A DNA stretch of 64,000 nucleotides, taken from NCBI RefSeq assembly GCF_002042965.1, contig NZ_MZNT01000014.1:181601-245600 (forward strand), given 5' to 3'. Origin of the DNA: Paenibacillus sp. 32352 (GTDB lineage: Bacteria > Bacillota > Bacilli > Paenibacillales > NBRC-103111). This document shows, one piece after another, positions 27,244 to 34,334 of the stretch (position 1 is its first letter; each line of letters starts with the position of its first letter). The notes under the pieces are model-generated. The model was not told the origin of the DNA, ran no database searches, and worked only from the letters and a program-made list of their open reading frames with translations. A program made the translations under genes and the position numbers.

Positions 27244-27343
27244 TGTGGACATCTCACTCTGTGGATATGTTAATAGCGAGCGGTAAACTTATGCACAGTA
27301 TATCATAATAGGCTGTGTACTGTGTGAATAACTCTGTGGATGA
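27244..27343. promoter_or_regulatory. Cluster of DnaA-box-like sequences
   Basis: Two 9-mers match the consensus TTATNCACA exactly: TTATGCACA at 27289-27297 and TGTGAATAA (reverse form) at 27323-27331. Three more are one to two bases off: TGTGGACAT at 27244, TGTGGATAT at 27260 and TGTGGATGA at 27335. Five within 100 bases of noncoding DNA is unlikely to be random. No dnaA, dnaN or unwinding region is present, so it is not the origin. Bacillus subtilis has comparable DnaA-box clusters outside oriC. Confidence 0.5.
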
Positions 27344-27383
27344 ATGTATCAAGTTTGGTTAAGCCTTTTGCCCCGGAAACCCA

Positions 27384-27409
27384 AAAAGGCCCGGAAATCA
27401 TTCCAGGCC
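27384..27409 (-). terminator. Terminator of the pspC-pspA unit
   Basis: On the minus strand GGCCTGGAA pairs with TTTCCGGGCC around TGA and is followed by TTTTTGGG. It lies about 40 bases after the pspA-like stop. Confidence 0.8.
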
Positions 27410-27447
27410 GTTCGTTATTGGATATGCGCAACCGGTTCGTTTTCCTA

Positions 27448-28092
27448 TTAGGATGGAACAACGGTGCTCTTGATCCGGTTCAGTTGCTCTTCAATCAGAG
27501 CTTCTCTGGAAGCAGCAGCCTCCGCCTTTTTCAAGCTCGCCAGCTCCACAAAAGCTTCCTTTTGAAGGATGGTTTCTTCGATTCGTTGGAAGCCTCTTGC
27601 TGCACTTCCCGTCTGGACTCCGCTGCTGAATACAGGGCTCGGGGTTCTAGCCTCCACCTTCCTGGCACGGGCAGCCAGGTCATTGCGTTTGGCCTGCATG
27701 TTCGCGTATTCCTCTTTGGCTTGAGCCAGCTGGTGGGCTAGTTCAGCAGAATGCTGTCTCGAAGCCTCGTAGGCTTCCGCATACTGTGCAGCTTTATCCA
27801 GATAGGCCAGTTTAGCCTCTACCGCTTGCCGCGCCTCCACTGAACGGTCAGCCGCTATGGCTTCGGCCGCTTTTTGCTCGCTGAGCTCGGCCCCTCGCTC
27901 GCTTTCGGTTCTTTGCTGCTCCAGTCTCCGCTCAGTAACCGTCTGCTTAACAAGCGCCTGCTCCAACGTATGAATCTCCTCCTCCATATCGCGGAGATAT
28001 TGATTCAGCATCATCACCGGCTGCTCCCATTTGTCCAACGCTTCGTTCGCTGCGGCTCTAGACATATCAACCAATCTTTTCAGTACACCCAT
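27448..28092 (-). CDS. PspA/IM30 family membrane-stress protein
   Basis: A 214-residue, almost fully helical coiled-coil protein. The N-terminus MGVLKRLVDMSRAAANEALD and the DWEQPV-like KWEQPVMMLNQYLRDMEEEI segment are hallmarks of PspA/IM30. These proteins assemble on the inner face of the membrane and protect it under envelope stress. The Ala/Glu/Gln-rich coil runs from about 25 to 145, followed by a less ordered Ser/Thr stretch and a final helix. It follows a PspC-domain gene by 37 bases. The ATG has a clear TATAGGAGG site. Confidence 0.9.
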   Translation of the reverse strand: MGVLKRLVDMSRAAANEALDKWEQPVMMLNQYLRDMEEEIHTLEQALVKQTVTERRLEQQRTESERGAELSEQKAAEAIAADRSVEARQAVEAKLAYLDKAAQYAEAYEASRQHSAELAHQLAQAKEEYANMQAKRNDLAARARKVEARTPSPVFSSGVQTGSAARGFQRIEETILQKEAFVELASLKKAEAAASREALIEEQLNRIKSTVVPS

Positions 28093-28129
28093 TTTTAGAA
28101 TCCTCCTATAATGTCGATTTTATCCGTTA

Positions 28130-28330
28130 TTAGTAATAATGAACGTAAGACTGTTTCGGTATGAACAGACTGGCGATAAAATAAACCAGTACCGTCGTTC
28201 CGAAGCTGCAGAATGCGGCGATTATCGTAATAAGCCGAAGCAGCGTCGGGCTGATGCCCAGGTATTCTCCCAATCCCCCGCACAATCCGGTTACTCTCCG
28301 ATTCGAAGTAGAACGAAACAATTTATTCAT
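28130..28330 (-). CDS. PspC domain membrane protein
   Basis: A 66-residue protein consisting of one PspC domain: RVTGLCGGLGEYLGISPTLLR followed by one long hydrophobic helix with a Phe/Gly-rich kink and a short polar tail. It is a membrane sensor or partner for PspA. The ATG follows AAAGGAGAT. Pairing with the pspA-like gene in one transcript supports an envelope-stress function. Confidence 0.9.
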   Translation of the reverse strand: MNKLFRSTSNRRVTGLCGGLGEYLGISPTLLRLITIIAAFCSFGTTVLVYFIASLFIPKQSYVHYY

Positions 28331-28643
28331 ATCTGCTATCTCCTTTACCTTAGTTCTCGTTAGGCCGTTTGTTCTTCAAGCCAACCTCTTGTTCTTCATG
28401 TCTTTATTGTAGTCGGAACCCGGACTTGGCAAAACGGACCGGCGACGGTTTTGCAACCTAGCCTTAAGACGGGGGAAGCCTATGACCTGGGACCGGATTG
28501 AACCTTTAAACCCTTGATACAGCACAAAAAAAGAGGCATCTCCATAAGCGAGCCTCTTCGTCTATTTACCAACATGGTTATTCTACTAGGAGTTATTATC
28601 AAGGCCGTAATTTCACAAGGGACACCCAGTTTGAAATGTCCGG
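28331..28643. other. Intergenic gap upstream of pspC and after ThuA
   Basis: A 313-base gap holding the ThuA terminator (28526-28558) and the promoter of the pspC-pspA unit, for which no consensus boxes stand out. No gene is supported. Confidence 0.4.
28526..28558 (-). terminator. Terminator of the SDR-ThuA unit
   Basis: AAGAGGC pairs with GCCTCTT across a 14-base loop. On the minus strand the stem is followed by seven T residues. Confidence 0.75.
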
Positions 28644-29306
28644 CTACAATCTCCCGGCAGCCCAGAGGCAGCTTCGCAAAATCAGCTTGCGTACCTCTGG
28701 ATGCTGCAGTGAATTCGAATTATGCCCTGGCATCAGCGATACCAGACGCCCCGTTCCTACCTGCCTGACCCAAGCTGCCGGGTAGCTTTCACCGTCCAGA
28801 ACGTACCGGAGAATAACTTGCTTCTCAACCCCCTCGGCAAAAGCATACTGATAGGGCTCATCCTCCGACCGGAAAGGCTCCAGCCCCCGCACGATCGGAT
28901 GCAGCTCGCCCGCTGCATCCTTGACCGCTTCGAAATCCAGCCCTTGATAAGGAGGATGCCCTGTAAACCGGGCTCCAATAAGCTCCAAAAGCTTCTCATG
29001 AGCACTCAGGGAAACCCCCGTATGCAGCACGACAAACCCCCCGCCAGACGCCACATATTCTGTTAACCCAGCCGCTTGTGGGTCCGTTATCGGCCCATTC
29101 CACTTATCTGTATAAGCAACGAATACATCGATCGAAGAAATTCGTCCGGGGGTCATAACCTCGTAATCTTCCGTAAAGGTGACTGTGAAATCATCACCAA
29201 GCGTCTCCACGAGATCCTGTTGGATACGATCCAGCGGATGATACTGCTTATTCTCTATATCTCCTAATATAACGGCGTTCCCATTCAGCTTTTGAACTGC
29301 TGTCAT
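28644..29306 (-). CDS. ThuA-like (trehalose-utilisation type) protein
   Basis: A 220-residue cytoplasmic protein with a glutamine-amidotransferase-like fold. Typical segments are AVILGDIENKQYHPLDRIQQ, FVVLHTGVSLSAHEKLLELIGARF, HPIVRGLEPF and GRLVSLMPGHNSNSLQHPEV. ThuA proteins occur in sugar utilisation clusters, and their chemistry is poorly known; some members act with dehydrogenases on 3-keto sugars. It lies 60 bases after an SDR gene on the same strand. Together they suggest a carbohydrate oxidation step, which is inference. Confidence 0.85.
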   Translation of the reverse strand: MTAVQKLNGNAVILGDIENKQYHPLDRIQQDLVETLGDDFTVTFTEDYEVMTPGRISSIDVFVAYTDKWNGPITDPQAAGLTEYVASGGGFVVLHTGVSLSAHEKLLELIGARFTGHPPYQGLDFEAVKDAAGELHPIVRGLEPFRSEDEPYQYAFAEGVEKQVILRYVLDGESYPAAWVRQVGTGRLVSLMPGHNSNSLQHPEVRKLILRSCLWAAGRL

Positions 29307-29366
29307 TACTGAGGCTCCTCCTTGTCATGAATTGCCGCAATGCTCCGGCCCCGGCTCCTTGAATGT

Positions 29367-30101
29367 TTACCAAACCAATCGTTCCCCTGTGGCCGTATGA
29401 ATGTACGGCGGTTTGCCGTCAATCGGTTCGTACGAAGCATGATTCTCAATAGTGCGTATAATGTTGGCGGCCGCCTGCCCTACAGTCAGTGAAGCCTTGG
29501 TGTTCAGCTCCCCGTGCATGTAGCTTTGGACATAGCCGGGATGCAGTACGAGCAGCTTAAGTCCTTCGCTCTTGAACTGGTTGTAAATAAGAGCCGATTG
29601 CATATTCAATGCGGCCTTGGACATGCAATAAGCGTACCAGTTGATGCGAGTGCAGCTTCCGACGCTGCCCGCTTCCGAGGAAATGTTGGCCAGCAGCTTG
29701 CCTTCGCCCTTTAGCAGCATAGGCAGCAACGCTTGCGTAACCCGCAGTGCTCCCAAGGCATTGACATTAAAAACCTGCTGCATCTCCGCAAAATCCAGCT
29801 CATCCAATACGGTCGAATCGATATCTCCCAAAATTCCTGCATTGTTAATCAGAAGGTCTATACGGTCCGTATTTTCCCTTACCCGGTCCGCCGCCGCCCT
29901 GACGCTATCATCATCGGCAATGTCCAAATCCGTTACATGCAACTGCTCCTTATAAGCACCTTGAAGCCGATCCAGCTCCCCTTCCTTAGCGGCATATCGG
30001 CCTGCAAATACGGTCCAGCCCCGTTCCAGCAGCACTTGGACCAAGCCCAGTCCAACCCCGTGGTCAGCGCCTGTCACGAATGCGGTTTGGTTTATAGTCA
30101 A
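29367..30101 (-). CDS. Short-chain dehydrogenase/reductase
   Basis: A 244-residue SDR enzyme. The nucleotide-binding glycine motif is TGADHGVGLG (10-19), followed by NNAG at 86-89. The catalytic set is Ser142, Tyr158 and Lys162 (YCMSK). The start is TTG at 30101, behind GGAGGAGAACGAA. Substrate cannot be inferred from the sequence. It is upstream of the ThuA gene in the same transcript and divergent from the oxalate decarboxylase gene. Confidence 0.9.
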   Translation of the reverse strand: MTINQTAFVTGADHGVGLGLVQVLLERGWTVFAGRYAAKEGELDRLQGAYKEQLHVTDLDIADDDSVRAAADRVRENTDRIDLLINNAGILGDIDSTVLDELDFAEMQQVFNVNALGALRVTQALLPMLLKGEGKLLANISSEAGSVGSCTRINWYAYCMSKAALNMQSALIYNQFKSEGLKLLVLHPGYVQSYMHGELNTKASLTVGQAAANIIRTIENHASYEPIDGKPPYIHTATGERLVW

Positions 30102-30316
30102 TTCGTTCTCCTCCTTTATGGATGCTCTCTTGCATGATTAAAAGATTCCTCAAGCAGCATGAGATTCCTTGTCGGGCGGCCGTATTTTTTCGTCCTTTTT
30201 TGCGCTTCTTATCCAGACATATATCAACTCGTCCCCGGCATAAGGTAAAAAGATGAGTAAGTTACTTTAGGAACACCGGAGTCGGGTTTTTCGACAAACT
30301 GAAAGGAGTGATAATC

Positions 30317-31486
30317 ATGAGCAAAAAGCCGCCTCAGCGTTCAGGAGAGGTGCAGGTTCCACAGCCTATACGGGCTGACGGTACCGGTACCGTCGATCGC
30401 GGACCCAGGGATGTGATGCGCGACCTGCAAAATCCCGATATGCTCGTGCCGCCTCCAACCGATGCGGGTACGATCCCCAATATGAGATTCTCTTTTTCCG
30501 ATACGCACATGAGGCTGGAGCACGGCGGTTGGGCCAGAGAGGTAACCGAGAGAGAGCTTCCGATCGCGACTACGATCTCGGGAGTCAATATGGCCTTGAC
30601 CCCGGGAGGGGTCCGGGAGCTCCACTGGCACCAGCAGGCGGAATGGTCGCTGATGCTGCTCGGACGCGCCCGAATTACAGCCGTCGATCAGGATGGACGC
30701 AACTTTATTGCGGATGTCGAGCAGGGGGATCTATGGTATTTTCCTCCGGGTATTCCCCACTCGATCCAGGGTCTAGAGGGCGGCTGCGAATTTTTACTGG
30801 TCTTCGATGACGGCACCTTCTCCGACAATAACACCCTCAGCATCACGGACTGGTTCGCCCATACGCCGCGAGACGTCTTGTCCGCCAATTTCGGCATCCC
30901 GGAAAGCGCCTTTGCCGACCTTCCGAGCAAGCAAAGATATATCTTTCAAGCGCCGGTCCCCGGTCCGATATCGGACCAAGAGGTGCCAGACCCTTACGGT
31001 ACCATACCTCTGAGCTTCGTACACCGCCTGTATGCCCAGCAGCCGATCCGCACACCGGGCGGCACGGTCCGCATCGTCGATTCCACCAACTTCCCCATCT
31101 CTACCCGCATCGCGGCCGCCCTGGTAGAGATCGAGCCCGGCGGTATGAGAGAGATGCACTGGCATCCGAATAATGACGAATGGCAGTACTATCTTACAGG
31201 GAAGGGCCGCATGACTGTATTTGCCGCTAACGGCAATGCCCGAACCTTCGACGTCCGCGCCGGGGATGTCGGTTATGTTCCGTTCGCCTACGGCCACTAC
31301 ATTCAGAATACAGGCGACCAAAGCCTATGGTTCCTGGAGATGTTCAAGAGCAGCAGGTTCGCCGACGTATCGCTCAATCAGTGGATGGCGCTAACGCCTC
31401 AACAGATGGTTCGGGAAACATTGCACGCCTCTCCGGAGCTGATGCGTTCGCTTCGCAAGGAGAAATGGCCGGTAGTGAAATATTGA
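30317..31486 (+). CDS. oxdC: Bicupin oxalate decarboxylase (OxdC-like) with Asp in the active-site lid
   Basis: A 389-residue Mn-dependent bicupin that converts oxalate to formate and CO2. The start is the ATG at 30317 behind AAAGGAGTG. Residue numbers run 8 ahead of Bacillus subtilis OxdC without gaps: first-site ligands are His103, His105, Glu109 and His148; second-site ligands are His281, His283, Glu288 and His327. Arg100 and Glu341 (equivalent to Arg92 and Glu333) are kept. The flexible lid that supplies the proton donor reads SDNNT here instead of SENST, so Asp170 replaces Glu162. Both are carboxylates, so activity may be altered rather than lost. No signal peptide is present. It has its own terminator and is not in an operon. 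Confidence 0.9.
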   Translation: MSKKPPQRSGEVQVPQPIRADGTGTVDRGPRDVMRDLQNPDMLVPPPTDAGTIPNMRFSFSDTHMRLEHGGWAREVTERELPIATTISGVNMALTPGGVRELHWHQQAEWSLMLLGRARITAVDQDGRNFIADVEQGDLWYFPPGIPHSIQGLEGGCEFLLVFDDGTFSDNNTLSITDWFAHTPRDVLSANFGIPESAFADLPSKQRYIFQAPVPGPISDQEVPDPYGTIPLSFVHRLYAQQPIRTPGGTVRIVDSTNFPISTRIAAALVEIEPGGMREMHWHPNNDEWQYYLTGKGRMTVFAANGNARTFDVRAGDVGYVPFAYGHYIQNTGDQSLWFLEMFKSSRFADVSLNQWMALTPQQMVRETLHASPELMRSLRKEKWPVVKY

Positions 31487-31493
31487 ACAAGCG

Positions 31494-31524
31494 GAGAGCC
31501 TAGAGATCAGGCTCTCTATTTTGT
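31494..31524 (+). terminator. Terminator of the oxalate decarboxylase gene
   Basis: GAGAGCC pairs with GGCTCTC across a 9-base loop, followed by TATTTTGTTTT. Confidence 0.8.
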
Positions 31525-31648
31525 TTTCAAAGTACCCGGATCGTGTGACAATAAGCATTGGCCAATATAAAACACGATAGGGTTGCAATCGCTGATCGTA
31601 TTGTATTACATAAGGCATGGCGCCGGCCATGAAGCCTTTTACCCTCCA

Positions 31649-31850
31649 TTGACATAGGACAGCCCCGGGCTTGTACGTTACAGCTGAGGCGCCCGGACTA
31701 AAAAAGAAATACGGTGCCCCTTACCTAGCCACGAAAGGTGGAGCTGATTTTTTTTCGCCCTGCGAGAAAGGTTTTCCGCTGGAATTCGTAATACATAAAT
31801 GAACGAACCAAAAGGACCCTTGCTGCGCAGCAACCTTTTTGGATAGGAGG
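31649..31850 (+). promoter_or_regulatory. Leader region with two hairpins ahead of an ECF sigma gene
   Basis: The 370-base gap before the sigma gene has a TTGACA at about 31653 without a good -10. A terminator-like hairpin (AGC-CAC/GTG-GA-GCT) is followed by eight T residues (31725-31753). A second stem, AAAAGG-ACCC-TTGCTG/CAGCAA-CCTTTT (31810-31838), ends directly at the ribosome binding site GGATAGGAGGG. Read-through control or translational masking is possible. No known riboswitch consensus is recognisable. Confidence 0.35.
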
Positions 31851-31856
31851 GTGAAC

Positions 31857-32426
31857 ATGCAGGATGACAAACAATTAATAGAACAGATTCTGCAAGGAAA
31901 TAAACAAGCGTTCGGTCCCATAATCGAAAGGTATAAGGTAAGAGTGTTTGCCCTCCTCCAGCGGATGCTCGGGAATTCGCCGGAAGTTCAGGATATAGCT
32001 CAAGAGGTTTTTATTAACGCTTATAACCATTTGGGCGATTACAAGCCGGAGCACAGCTTCTCGGCATGGCTTTACCGGATCGCCGCCAATCGGTGCGTCG
32101 ACGAGCTTCGCAAGCGCAAACGCACTCCTCTAATGACCGGGATCGACTTTGACCCCGTTCAAACCTCAACACCGGAGACTGTTTTTTTGGAGAAAGAAAG
32201 GCAGCAGGCGCTGGAGTCCCACATTATGGAGCTGGACAAAGATTACCGTACTGTGTTGATCATGCGGTATATTCAATTTCTAAGCTACCAGGAAATCGGG
32301 GAGCGCCTTTCAATCCCGGTCAGTACGGTGCAGATGCGATTGTATCGCGCCCGCAAAAAATTGCGCGAAAGCTTGAAAGATCCCGAAGCGAAGGGGGCGT
32401 TTCTCTATGAAGTGCATGAAATCTAA
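31857..32426 (+). CDS. ECF-type RNA polymerase sigma factor
   Basis: A 189-residue sigma factor with only regions 2 and 4. Region 2 includes EVQDIAQEVFINAYNHLGDY and SFSAWLYRIAANRCVDELRKRKR. Region 4 includes DKDYRTVLIMRYIQFLSYQEIGERLSIPVSTVQMRLYRARKKLRE in successive blocks. It resembles SigW-like ECF factors for envelope stress. The ATG at 31857 follows GGATAGGAGGG; an upstream in-frame TTG is inside the leader stem. It overlaps the anti-sigma gene by 20 bases, showing coupling. Confidence 0.92.
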   Translation: MQDDKQLIEQILQGNKQAFGPIIERYKVRVFALLQRMLGNSPEVQDIAQEVFINAYNHLGDYKPEHSFSAWLYRIAANRCVDELRKRKRTPLMTGIDFDPVQTSTPETVFLEKERQQALESHIMELDKDYRTVLIMRYIQFLSYQEIGERLSIPVSTVQMRLYRARKKLRESLKDPEAKGAFLYEVHEI

Positions 32427-34098
32427 CCAATTGACAGCCTACATGGACAATCGGCTTTCCCCTTTGGAAAGCGTCCGGCTGGAGAAGCATCTCGAGACCT
32501 GCAGCGAATGCCGCCGGGAGCTGGAGCTTTATCTGGATGCTTGGGATCAGTTTGACGATGCGATGAATGAAGCGGACGTTCCGCCAGATTTTACCGCTGA
32601 AATTCTGGATAAAGTCGCCCCTTATGTTCCGGCAGCCGAACCCGTTGCGGAAGACGGAAAGGCTATCGCCGCCTTTAAGATGGACTGGAAAAAAAGGAGT
32701 GTAGATATCGTGAAAAAAATAACGATTACCGTTGCCAGCTTGGCCGTAGCCGTGTCGCTGGGCACCTTCGTATCACCAACCTTCGCCGATTATGTGAAGA
32801 GCTTTTTCAATAATACGGAACAAGTGGATCAGGGCATGGTAGACGCCGTACAGAAAGGCTTCGTTCATCCGCTGGATTTAAAAGCGACCGATCAGGGCAT
32901 TACTCTGGAAGTCAAGGAGGTTATGGCCGATCCGGTGCGCATCGCCGTTATCGCCGAAGCCAAAGGTCCCGACGGGCAGTACATCGATCCCAACGATATG
33001 AGAATGTATGTGGATTTTGTTATCAAGGATAAATCGGGTGTTCCGGTGCTGGGTCCGATGGGAGGCGGTTGGACTACCAGTAAAGACGATCATTCTCTGA
33101 TGGTGAAGCAGGAGCTTACGGAAGCCGTCGGCAGCGGCAAAGAAATCCCTGACAATTTGATCGCCGAGATTCGTTGGACGAAAATCGGCAGCACGAGCGG
33201 CAATTGGCAATTTGACATTCCTATTGATATGTCGCAAGCGAAAGCGGCAACCAAGACCGTCAAGATTGACAAGCAGTACACTACTCCTCAAGGGCTGACG
33301 ATCGGCTTGGAACGTGCGATATTCGCTCCTAGCGTCACCTTGCTGTCTTTGGATACCAGAATATCCCCTGAAGTTAACGAGAGGATCGAAGCTGCGATCC
33401 CCAAACAGACGGACAGCACCGTTGCCGTAAAGTTGGATCCCTTCGCTGCCAACCAATTGAAAAGCTATCAGCTGTCCTATGAGCTTATCGATGAGCAGGG
33501 CCGTGTGGCCGCCGCATGGGATGACTTATTCGACTCCGGTCTCAGCATCGCCAAAAATTCCATCGTAAACGGAATCTCGGGAACAGGTGACGGGACTGCC
33601 ATGACCTTATGGCATTCGTTCTCGCCGCTGCCATCCGATAAGTACGGCAAGCTTACGTTCAAGCTTCATTCCATCTATACAAGTGAATTGGCTGACTTCC
33701 ATGCCAAGCTGACCCCAGTTCAGTTGAGCCAAGAGCCTGTGAACCTGGAAAGTGGTGGAAATCAATTACAGTTCAAGAAGTTCGTGTGGAAACAGGATGA
33801 CGCCAAGCTGACAATCGGTGATAAGGAGATCAGCGACCGGGGCGGTGTGCTTGAAGTAGAGGCTGCTTATGCCCAAGGCGTCGTTAATCTGGACGAGTGG
33901 AAGGTTAAGGATGAGAAGGGAGTGGAATACGATGCTTATCTGCAGAAAACATCTTCAAGAGACGAGAACGGTCTCGTTACCGTTCGCGGAGCGCTCGTTA
34001 TCCCTCAACTGGATCACCAGCCTGAGGAGCTTACTATAAGCTATAACTTGATACAGAAGGAACATCGGGATGTGAACTGGCAAGTACCCATCGAATAA
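32407..34098 (+). CDS. Membrane anti-sigma factor with zinc-finger and extracytoplasmic DUF4179-type region
   Basis: A 563-residue partner of the upstream sigma factor. The N-terminal ZAS-type zinc motif HLETCSEC (H-x3-C-x2-C, about residue 31-38) binds the sigma factor on the cytoplasmic side. A transmembrane helix at about 105-125 (ITITVASLAVAVSLGTFVSP) leads to a 430-residue outer region resembling DUF4179/DUF5643 beta-rich domains. It would hold the sigma factor inactive until envelope stress triggers release. The start lies inside the sigma gene with AAGGGGGCG upstream. Confidence 0.88.
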   Translation: MKCMKSNQLTAYMDNRLSPLESVRLEKHLETCSECRRELELYLDAWDQFDDAMNEADVPPDFTAEILDKVAPYVPAAEPVAEDGKAIAAFKMDWKKRSVDIVKKITITVASLAVAVSLGTFVSPTFADYVKSFFNNTEQVDQGMVDAVQKGFVHPLDLKATDQGITLEVKEVMADPVRIAVIAEAKGPDGQYIDPNDMRMYVDFVIKDKSGVPVLGPMGGGWTTSKDDHSLMVKQELTEAVGSGKEIPDNLIAEIRWTKIGSTSGNWQFDIPIDMSQAKAATKTVKIDKQYTTPQGLTIGLERAIFAPSVTLLSLDTRISPEVNERIEAAIPKQTDSTVAVKLDPFAANQLKSYQLSYELIDEQGRVAAAWDDLFDSGLSIAKNSIVNGISGTGDGTAMTLWHSFSPLPSDKYGKLTFKLHSIYTSELADFHAKLTPVQLSQEPVNLESGGNQLQFKKFVWKQDDAKLTIGDKEISDRGGVLEVEAAYAQGVVNLDEWKVKDEKGVEYDAYLQKTSSRDENGLVTVRGALVIPQLDHQPEELTISYNLIQKEHRDVNWQVPIE

Positions 34099-34119
34099 AT
34101 GAATACGAAAAGAAAAATT

Positions 34120-34150
34120 AAGGGCTCCCCATAACGGCGGGCCCTTCTTC
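34120..34150 (+). terminator. Terminator of the ECF sigma/anti-sigma unit
   Basis: AAGGGC pairs with GCCCTT across a 15-base loop, followed by CTTCTTCTCT. Confidence 0.6.
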
Positions 34151-34270
34151 TCTATTCATCCCAACCCGAAAGTAAATATGGACAGCAAACCATAAGTTAA
34201 CCTATTGAGTGTTCGGTGCTCCCATTGTAAGATCTAAGGTATGTAAAAAATTTCAATCCAAGATTATGGA

Positions 34271-34297
34271 GAGAATCTGTGATTTGTGATTCTCTTT
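34271..34297 (+). terminator. Terminator-like hairpin upstream of the beta-helix gene
   Basis: GAGAATC pairs with GATTCTC across a 10-base loop and is followed by TTT. It lies only 40 bases upstream of the next start codon. It may be an attenuator or a second stop for the previous unit. Confidence 0.4.
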
Positions 34298-34334
34298 AGC
34301 CCTCCACCAATTCGATAACAAAGGAAGTGTACGA

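Larger units (their letters stand above)
27068..27447. other. 380-base gap with GntR operator, DnaA-box cluster and terminator
   Basis: No gene is supported here. From left to right it holds the GntR palindrome, an A+T-rich promoter stretch, five DnaA-box-like 9-mers within 100 bases (27244-27343), and the terminator of the pspA unit. Confidence 0.5.

Noticed and set aside
27244..27343. Replication origin
   Set aside because: DnaA boxes are present, but there is no dnaA, dnaN, A+T-rich unwinding element or strand-switch typical of oriC.
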